DNA from: Bacillota bacterium
Lineage (GTDB): Bacteria > Bacillota > Clostridia > Acetivibrionales > DTU013
Length of the DNA stretch: 6,569 nucleotides
NCBI GenBank assembly: GCA_023415815.1
Contig: JAEZJL010000029.1
Coordinates: 1 to 6,569 of the forward strand
Reading direction: 5' to 3'
Of the stretch, positions 1 through 5,400 are shown piece after piece. The position numbers were made by a program, and so were the translations under genes. Positions within the stretch are counted from its first letter, which is position 1; each line of letters opens with the position of its first letter. The notes under the pieces were generated by a model, which was not told the origin of the DNA, searched no databases, and worked only from the letters and a program-made list of their open reading frames with translations.

Positions 1-162
1 CTTTTTGCTCCGGTCGTAATAATCGTCCAGCGAGAGCCTGCACCCCGGAAAATCCCTGAATTGCTGCCTCTTTGTCAAAACATTCTCCCAGAGCTCCAGC
101 GGGGTTTTTGATCCCGCATATAAACAACCCAATCCGATAACAGCGATCTTTTTGGCTCCCAT
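1..162 (-). CDS. Polyketide-synthase-like protein, N-terminal end of ketosynthase domain (partial)
   Basis: Fifty-four codons are visible, starting at ATG 162-160 and running off the left edge. Residues 6-13 (IAVIGLGC), followed by a PLELWENVL segment and an LDDYYD segment near residues 45-50, match the opening of beta-ketoacyl synthase domains of modular or iterative type I polyketide synthases (family pattern: IAIIGMGCRFPG, then an E-W-N helix, then D-YYD). This domain catalyses decarboxylative Claisen condensation of acyl and malonyl units in the cytoplasm. The catalytic Cys-His-His residues lie beyond the window, so activity cannot be judged. The start is supported by AGGAG at 177-173, ten bases upstream of the ATG, and by the domain beginning at residue 5, as is usual for a protein that starts with its ketosynthase. 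The usual RFPG after the GC is replaced by LYAG. It is divergent from the catalase gene across a 520-base spacer. Whether this is a polyketide synthase, a polyunsaturated fatty acid synthase or a stand-alone ketosynthase cannot be decided from 54 residues. Confidence 0.85.
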   Translation of the reverse strand, partial: MGAKKIAVIGLGCLYAGSKTPLELWENVLTKRQQFRDFPGCRLSLDDYYDRSKK

Positions 163-206
163 GGTATAACTACTCCTGCAATCCTGAAGCAAGTCTCCTT
201 GACTTC

Positions 207-234
207 CTTATAATATTTTTATATCCCTTGTTAA
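207..234 (-). promoter_or_regulatory. Candidate promoter for the ketosynthase gene
   Basis: Read on the minus strand, TTAACA (234-229) is followed 16 bases later by TATAAG (212-207), a fair match to the -35 and -10 hexamers of a vegetative sigma factor. It lies about 45 bases upstream of the ATG at 162, a plausible leader length. The surrounding sequence is AT-rich, so chance matches are likely and the call is tentative. Confidence 0.25.
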
Positions 235-262
235 TTTCGGTACCGCTATCTGGCAGTGAAGA

Positions 263-290
263 AAGGATACCGCAGATATGCGGAATCCTT
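263..290. promoter_or_regulatory. Imperfect 28-base inverted repeat
   Basis: Arms AAGGAT (263-268) and ATCCTT (285-290), plus inner arms CCGCA (270-274) and TGCGG (279-283), form an 11-bp stem interrupted by one A-A mismatch around a GATA loop. No T-run follows on either strand, so it is unlikely to be an intrinsic terminator. The near-perfect two-fold symmetry would suit an operator for a dimeric regulator or a structured leader. It lies about 100 bases upstream of the ketosynthase start and 390 bases upstream of the catalase start. Confidence 0.4.
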
Positions 291-320
291 CGTACTATCC
301 TCAGTGTTTCTACGGCTAAA

Positions 321-340
321 ATAATGATATATACCATTAT
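321..340. promoter_or_regulatory. ATAATG...CATTAT inverted repeat, loosely Fur-box-like
   Basis: ATAATG (321-326) and CATTAT (335-340) are perfect inverted arms separated by eight bases. The arms equal those of the classical Fur operator (GATAATGATAATCATTATC), but Fur boxes place them about five bases apart, so the match is loose. A metal- or peroxide-responsive regulator of the Fur/PerR family would make sense upstream of a catalase. The distance of about 340 bases from that gene and the AT-rich background both weaken the idea. Confidence 0.2.
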
Positions 341-350
341 CTTATACGTG

Positions 351-367
351 TACTTTTCTAAAAAGTA
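351..367. promoter_or_regulatory. Perfect 7-bp palindromic dyad
   Basis: TACTTTT (351-357) and AAAAGTA (361-367) are perfect inverted arms around a CTA spacer. The compact 7-3-7 layout fits a dimeric DNA-binding regulator better than a terminator. A second AT-rich palindrome, ATATAATTATAT (376-387), which contains a consensus -10 hexamer on both strands, starts nine bases further on. No good -35 is seen on either side, so no promoter is called there. Confidence 0.3.
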
Positions 368-500
368 TGACGCAAATATAATTATATGTCAAGATGGGCG
401 TGAAAATATTGGGAAAAAACAATGAAAAATAGTAGACATGCCGTCATGCGGATCGGGACGGCCCGGAATCGCAGCAGAGATCGAATTCCATAAAGCCGGA

Positions 501-537
501 CATATTTCATTTTAAAATATGACGAATATGCTATAAA
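501..537 (+). promoter_or_regulatory. Candidate extended -10 promoter and overlapping dyad for the catalase gene
   Basis: TGCTATAAA (529-537) fits an extended -10 element (TG-n-TATAAT) with one mismatch. No strong -35 is present, which extended -10 promoters can tolerate. Just upstream, CATATTT (501-507) and AAATATG (515-521) form a perfect 7-bp inverted repeat covering the -35 zone, where a repressor or activator could bind. Transcription from here would give an untranslated leader of about 140 bases before the catalase. This is the best plus-strand candidate in the spacer, but it is a pattern match only. Confidence 0.3.
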
Positions 538-670
538 TAATTGGCGGTAAAGACGGACCTGCAAAATCGGACAAAGCATAAAAGCTATAAAGAGGCCCTG
601 TCTTTGCACCCGAATGATAAGGTAATTCAAGTGAAAAACAGATGATCCAAGTATTTTTTATCGTATATAG

Positions 671-679
671 AAAGGAGAG
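671..679 (+). promoter_or_regulatory. Ribosome binding site of the catalase gene
   Basis: AAAGGAGAG matches the anti-Shine-Dalgarno sequence well. Two adjacent ATG codons follow, at 683 and 686. GGAG (674-677) lies five bases from the first and eight from the second, so the second has the more usual spacing. The protein differs by only one methionine. Confidence 0.7.
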
Positions 680-682
680 TGC

Positions 683-2197
683 ATGATGCAACAAAAAAAC
701 GGATGGTTTAAACTGGAAGCGCAGCGTCCTGTTAGCGTTCCCAGGCCGGAAAATACGGTTATTTCATCAGGCCGTCCCGTTCCGGAGCCGGAGCCTCCAG
801 GACAGAGCCCAGCAAACGAAGCTTCGGAAAACAGCTACAGGCCGCAGACCACACCCTCTTCCTGGGCAAACGACAGAGCCCTCGATACCCTGCACTCGCA
901 GACGGTGGGCAAGCGAGGGCCCGTACTGGAGCAGGACAGCGTTCTGCACGAGGCTCTGGAGATTTTCGTACATACCAAGCTTCTTGAGAGGCCTGTTCAT
1001 GTAAAAGGGTACGGCGCACTCGGAGTTTTCCAGACGACGCATTCCATGAGCGAATACACAAAGCTCGCCTTTTTGCAGACCCCCGGTCTGCAGGTTCCGG
1101 TCACGGCGCGTTTTTCCCTGGCTGCAGGCAACAAGGGAACACCGGACACGGCCCGCAACGTGCGCGGCTTCTCCGCCAAATTTTACACCCGGGAGGGCAT
1201 TTTCGACCTGCTGTGCAACCACATCCCGGTGCTTTTTGTGCGCGACGGCATCCGCTTTCCGGAGGCCTTTACCTCGCTTGCGCCGTCTCCCGTCAACAAT
1301 CTTCCTGACCCTGAGCGGTTCTGGAGATTTGTAGCCCGCGCTCCCGAGGCTATGCACTTCGTCACCTGGCTTTACTCGGATGTCGGCACAATAAAAAGCC
1401 TTCGCCATATCAGGGGGTACGGCGTCAATACCTATGTCTGGAGAAATGCCGGGGGAGTGCGCCGCTATATCAAATACCACTGGCTTCCCCTTGCGGGAGA
1501 GGCGTACATAAGCAGACAGGAAGCGGCCGCGCTGTCCGGGACCGACCCCGATATTGTCGGCCGGGATCTATATAACGCCATTGCCTCGGGCATTCCCGTA
1601 CAGTACGAATTGCGTGTGCAGGTGATGGATCCCCAGGATGAGAGCAGCCTGCCCTACGACCCCCTGGACTGCACCAAGGTCTGGGACGAACAGAGATATC
1701 CCCTGCTGCCGGTCGGTCTGCTTACGCTCAACCGCAATCCGGACAACTACATGGAGCAGGTCGAAAAAGTGGCCTTTTCTCCCGCCAATTTGCTTGACGG
1801 AGCAGAATTGTCCGACGACAAGCTGCTGCAGGCCCGCGCCAACATTTACTGGGATTCACAGCGCAACCGCCTGGGGAGGGACTTCCGGAGCATACCCGTC
1901 AACCGCCAGGAAGGCTGGACCCCCGACGAGCAGGTGACCAGCGGCGCAGGAAGGTATGCCGAAGGCCAGCTGATCAGGTCTGAGCTGCCCCATCCGGACA
2001 ATTTCACACAGGCCGGACAGCGGTATCTCTCGCTTTCTCCTGAGTGGCGGGATCATCTGGTGGATAACCTCGCCGCCGACCTTGCAGCCGTATCCCCCGA
2101 TACGCAAAGCGTCGTACTGGGCTATCTTAACTCCGCCTCCGCAGAGCTGGGACAGCGCGTCGCCGCACAGATTGCCGTATACGGAAGGGGCTCATAG
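683..2197 (+). CDS. Haem catalase, divergent, with proline-rich N-terminal extension
   Basis: This 504-residue protein is a monofunctional haem catalase, converting hydrogen peroxide to water and oxygen. No signal peptide is seen, so it is probably cytoplasmic. Residues 1-60 are proline-rich and low in complexity. The barrel follows: catalytic His106 in an ERPVHVKG motif, Ser145 in RFS, and distal Asn179. The His-Asn spacing of 73 equals that of E. coli HPII (His128, Asn201). Arg385 and the haem-ligand Tyr389 lie in a Y-W-D-S-Q context. Residues 438-500 look like the Catalase-rel C-terminal helical domain. Oddities: the usual GNNTP around the distal Asn reads CNHIP, and the usual RLFAY before the ligand reads RANIY. 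HWLPLAG (266-272) recalls large-subunit clade 2 enzymes, while DPLDCTKVW (326-334) recalls small-subunit ones. The flavodoxin-like C-terminal domain of clade 2 is absent. The gene appears monocistronic; it diverges from the ketosynthase gene and converges with the surface-protein gene. The family is certain; full activity is inferred. Confidence 0.96.
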   Translation: MMQQKNGWFKLEAQRPVSVPRPENTVISSGRPVPEPEPPGQSPANEASENSYRPQTTPSSWANDRALDTLHSQTVGKRGPVLEQDSVLHEALEIFVHTKLLERPVHVKGYGALGVFQTTHSMSEYTKLAFLQTPGLQVPVTARFSLAAGNKGTPDTARNVRGFSAKFYTREGIFDLLCNHIPVLFVRDGIRFPEAFTSLAPSPVNNLPDPERFWRFVARAPEAMHFVTWLYSDVGTIKSLRHIRGYGVNTYVWRNAGGVRRYIKYHWLPLAGEAYISRQEAAALSGTDPDIVGRDLYNAIASGIPVQYELRVQVMDPQDESSLPYDPLDCTKVWDEQRYPLLPVGLLTLNRNPDNYMEQVEKVAFSPANLLDGAELSDDKLLQARANIYWDSQRNRLGRDFRSIPVNRQEGWTPDEQVTSGAGRYAEGQLIRSELPHPDNFTQAGQRYLSLSPEWRDHLVDNLAADLAAVSPDTQSVVLGYLNSASAELGQRVAAQIAVYGRGS

Positions 2198-2202
2198 CCC
2201 CT
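2186..2202 (+). other. Hairpin spanning the catalase stop codon
   Basis: AGGGGCT (2186-2192) and AGCCCCT (2196-2202) pair perfectly around a three-base CAT loop, and the TAG stop (2195-2197) sits at the loop and 3' arm. A GC-rich 7-bp stem with a tight loop should be stable in RNA. No T-run follows, so it is not a classic terminator. It directly abuts the inverted-repeat element and may be part of it. Confidence 0.5.
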
Positions 2203-2280
2203 GCGACAGCGGGGGACGGTTCTCATCTGTCGCAAGGAAATATCTCTTTCTTTGCATGCGATTTTGCAGAACTGTCCCCT
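2202..2280. repeat. REP/MITE-like structured inverted-repeat element
   Basis: Two overlapping inverted repeats occur here. TGCGACAG (2202-2209) and CTGTCGCA (2227-2234) form a perfect 8-bp stem. The loop of that stem contains GGGGACGGTTCT (2212-2223), which is complementary, with one G-U pair, to AGAACTGTCCCC (2268-2279). The structure could therefore be a pseudoknot or two alternative folds. GGGGAC-GTTCT units with inverted partners resemble dispersed REP-like sequences that I recall from clostridial genomes, where some accompany Y1 (RAYT-type) transposases. No transposase lies in this window. The repetitive nature is inferred from memory and not shown by a second copy here. Confidence 0.5.
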
Positions 2281-2353
2281 TACCATTTGCATTACTTTTG
2301 ATTCTTTCTGAGCATGGCAATAAGCCGTACGCTTTTGCAGCATCGCAACCCTT

Positions 2354-2395
2354 CAAAGACAGCCTTAGGATAATAATTCCCGAAGGCTGTCTTTG
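2354..2395. terminator. Strong stem-loop terminator between convergent genes
   Basis: CAAAGACAGCCTT (2354-2366) and AAGGCTGTCTTTG (2383-2395) form a perfect 13-bp stem with a 16-base loop. On the plus strand it is followed by a moderately T-rich stretch (CATTATTTCTCTT), which fits intrinsic termination of catalase transcripts about 160 bases after the stop codon. On the minus strand it lies 36 bases past the surface-protein stop, a good position, but no T-run follows. It may work in both directions, best in the plus direction. Confidence 0.7.
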
Positions 2396-2431
2396 CATTA
2401 TTTCTCTTCCCGTTTCACATATTTTACAGTG

Positions 2432-5400
2432 TTAATCTATCAGGTCCGACTTCTTCAAAAGCCTCTGGATCATAGCAGCCGCCTCGGCTCTTGTGATATT
2501 GTCCTTTGGGACGATAAGATTACCTCCCCTGCCTGTGACAATACCCGCCTTAATGCAGGCGGCAATACTGCCTTTGGCATAATCAGCCGCCCCTGCGGAG
2601 TCTGTAAAGCCCTCCAGCAGCTTCTCAGCTTCGCCTGCTTCAAGCTTTATTTTCAGCCCCGTAATATCCATGGTCCTTGCGATAATTGCCATGGCCTGCT
2701 CGCGGGTGATCCTGTCCTCAGGCCCGAATTCGGCGTTTCCATAGCCTGAAATAATACCGTTTTCATATGCGATAGACACGGCGTCATAATACCAGGAAGC
2801 TTTTGTCACGTCGTTAAAGGCGTCTTTTCCCGTCCCGGGACGCATAAGGCCAAGAGCCCTTACCGCAACGGCCGCAAACTCCGCCCTGGTTATATCCCTG
2901 CCGGGCTCGAAGCTATCCCCGCCAACGCCGCTGATAACCAGCCTTGAGCCCATATCGTTCACGGCCTCCCTTGCCCAGTGGCCTTCAACGTCGGTAAAGG
3001 TAATAGGATTCCAGATAACGGAATAGCTGCTGTCCGTCAGGCTGTTGATCTTCGCATAGTACCTGTTGTCAATAACGGTTATTTCCGTCGGCACATGAGA
3101 GAAGGTCCCATCGGGGTTCAGCACGATGCCTGTTGTGATTTTAGACGGGTCGATACCTTCAGGTATTGCAATCAATCTTTCCACATATGCGTTGAATTTT
3201 GAAATCTCTACCGACTTGCTGCCGCTTGAGCACGTTATTTCAAACTCGACAGGCCTTACCACGAGCCGGCAGCCGCTTTTCTCCGAGGTTTCTTCCATCA
3301 TTTTTACTATTTCGGCGGCAGGTTCGGATATTTTTATATTTACAGTGATGTCCTTCAATTCAACCTGTTTTCCAAGCTGCTCCGAAACGGCGTCAATATC
3401 TATTTGAGAAGCAGGGAGTGTGTAAGTAATCTGTCCGGTCCTGATTTCAAGGACTGCTTCCTTATTTTCCATGTTCTTGACCGTCTGACCATTCAAAACT
3501 CCGATGACCACGTCTGCGCTGTTTATGACCGGGATGGTTATGACTGCGTTGCTTCCTTCCTGCCGAAGCTTTTCCTCCACTTTTTTATCATCCAGGACTA
3601 CCCTTGTAACAGTTTTACCGCCTTCCAGGGTAGTGGTTGCCGTAGCTGCCGTTTCACTCTTTCCGTTGATAAGTATCTCCACACCGTCCCGTCCCGGATT
3701 TGCAGTTTTTGCGGGGGGTTTTTCTTCATGGTCTTGACCCGTAGGAGCATGCGGGGTCACCGCATTGGAGGCCGCAGAGGCCGGGCCGGGCCCGGCGGCA
3801 TTGACCGCCTGTACCGTAAAGGTGTAGGCAGTCCCGTTTGTCAGGCCTGTAACGGTGATGGCCGCGGCGGCGCCTGTGGTTGTAATGTTGCCCGGACTGG
3901 AAGTCACCGTATATCCGGTTATCGGGCTTCCGCCGTTATCGGCCGGTGCGGCAAAGCTTACAACAGCCTCCCTGTTACCGTCTGCGGCCGTTACATTGGC
4001 CGGTGCTCCCGGTACGGTAATCGGCGTTGCGCCGGCTTCATTCGAATATGCGCTTTCACCGCCCTGATTTACTGCCGTAACTACAAAGAAATAATGCGTA
4101 CCGTTGGCCAACCCGGTTATATCGTAGCTGTAAACCCCGCCGGCGACTATCGCCGTGGGTGTTGTTGCATAAATGCCGGAGGCTGTGCTTGAATAAACGT
4201 TATAGCTCATGGAATCAGGCACTTCATCCCAGCTGACGGTCACCTGTCCATTTCCGGCGGCCGCCGACCGGATCACCGGGGCTGAAGGCTGGGCCGCTTC
4301 ATTATCCTCGATGGTCAATACCGCCGTACCCGGTTCCCCCAGGACTGCTCCGCCTCCGGCATTGCCGAGGGTGAGGCCGACCGTTTCATTTCCTTCGTAT
4401 ACCGCGTCGTCTGTGATGATTATATCAAAAGCTTTTTCGGTCTCTCCATCTGCAAATGTCAGCGTCCCGCCGGCCGACGCATAGTCGCTTCCCGCCGCGG
4501 CGGTGCCGCCGCCGGCGGTATAGTCCGCGCTCACGCTCCCGTCGCTGCCTCCGGTGCGGCAGACTGTGATCGTCACGCTGCCTCCATTTTCCGAAACGGT
4601 ATAGGCGGCGCTGCCGAATGCCAGACTACCCCGCCGGGACGGGGCGGCCCTCAGGACGGTCACCGTATAGGCTGTTTTTGAGCCGTCCTGCGCCGTTACC
4701 TCAACCGTGATGGTATTGCCGCCCACAGAGAGGCCGACTGCGTCTGAGGCAGAGCCGCTTGTGACGGGCATGCCGTTGACGGTAACCGTGGCGTGCGCTT
4801 CATTGACGGTCGGAGTGAGGGTCAGGCTGCTCACACTGTTGTCGACCGACGCTGCGTATTCGCAGATATCTCCTGCGAAAGCGGGAGACAGCGTACCGCT
4901 GCTGAGCTCCAGACCGGAGAGCACCGCGTCGCCGCTTGGCTCAAAAAAGTAAGGAAAGCTCCGAGCCTCTTCGATTTTCCAGATGGTACGGGCACTGTCG
5001 GCGCTGCCGGAAATATCCCAGCCGGTAAAGGTTGCTTTTTGCATGAGCTCGGCGGCGGCGGCGCCCCGAATATCTCCCGTGCCGCTCGCTGCAGCCACGC
5101 CGGACGGATTTGCCGTCTGATTCCAGTAGCTGCTTGTAATAGAAGCCGCCGGGTTGATATTCTGTGCGAACGTAAAAATATTGCTATCGCCGGTAACAGA
5201 GCCGGAGGTGTATACATTGGTGATTTGGCCGTTTAGCGTTAATGCAAAACCGCCGATTACGAAACTGCCTGCTCCGCCTATATCCCCCGAGTAATAACAG
5301 TCCGATATATCGGCGCTTATGCTGTACGCAAAGCCTCCGCAGCCAAAAACTATGGGCCCGACCCCATTGCCGCTGTTGGCCTGTACGTCGCCCGTTGCGC

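Larger units (their letters stand above)
163..682. other. Divergent AT-rich intergenic region with multiple inverted repeats
   Basis: This 520-base spacer separates the divergent ketosynthase and catalase genes and is visibly richer in A and T than either. I see no credible gene: the open frames inside it start at TTG or at poorly placed codons, lack a ribosome binding site and resemble no family. It holds a long stem-loop (263-290), several short AT-rich dyads (321-340, 351-367, 376-387, 501-521), a small GC-rich stem-loop (about 451-470), a weak minus-strand promoter candidate and an extended -10 candidate for the plus strand. Its length leaves room for separate promoters and operators for the two genes, or for a small RNA that sequence reading alone cannot establish. 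Confidence 0.6.

Noticed and set aside
199..214. TTGACT and TATAAT on the plus strand as a promoter
   Set aside because: The two hexamers are only four bases apart, far short of the required spacing of about 17.
228..425. 65-codon open frame on the plus strand in the spacer
   Set aside because: It starts at TTG without a ribosome binding site, runs through the 263-290 palindrome and resembles no family; AT-rich spacers give such frames by chance.
451..470. GC-rich stem-loop in the spacer as a terminator
   Set aside because: The stem is short, with a bulge, and no T-run follows on either strand; no gene ends nearby.
382..630. 82-codon minus-strand frame encoding a hydrophobic peptide
   Set aside because: It starts at TTG with no Shine-Dalgarno sequence, and its composition simply reflects AT-rich DNA; not a convincing membrane protein.
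767..1480. 237-codon frame antisense to the catalase
   Set aside because: The catalase reading on the plus strand is unambiguous, and this frame is its complement with no recognisable domain.
2186..2280. CRISPR array or riboswitch after the catalase
   Set aside because: There is no series of equal repeats with spacers, and no downstream gene on the plus strand for a riboswitch to control; an inverted-repeat element explains the pattern better.
2082..2435. 117-codon plus-strand frame crossing the catalase end and the convergent gap
   Set aside because: It overlaps the catalase C-terminus in another frame and crosses the repeat element and terminator; no family resemblance.
3404..4192. 262-codon plus-strand frame opposite the surface-protein gene
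   Set aside because: It is rich in Gly, Arg and Cys, as expected of a complement of GC-rich repeat coding DNA, and it lies over well-defined fibronectin domains on the other strand.
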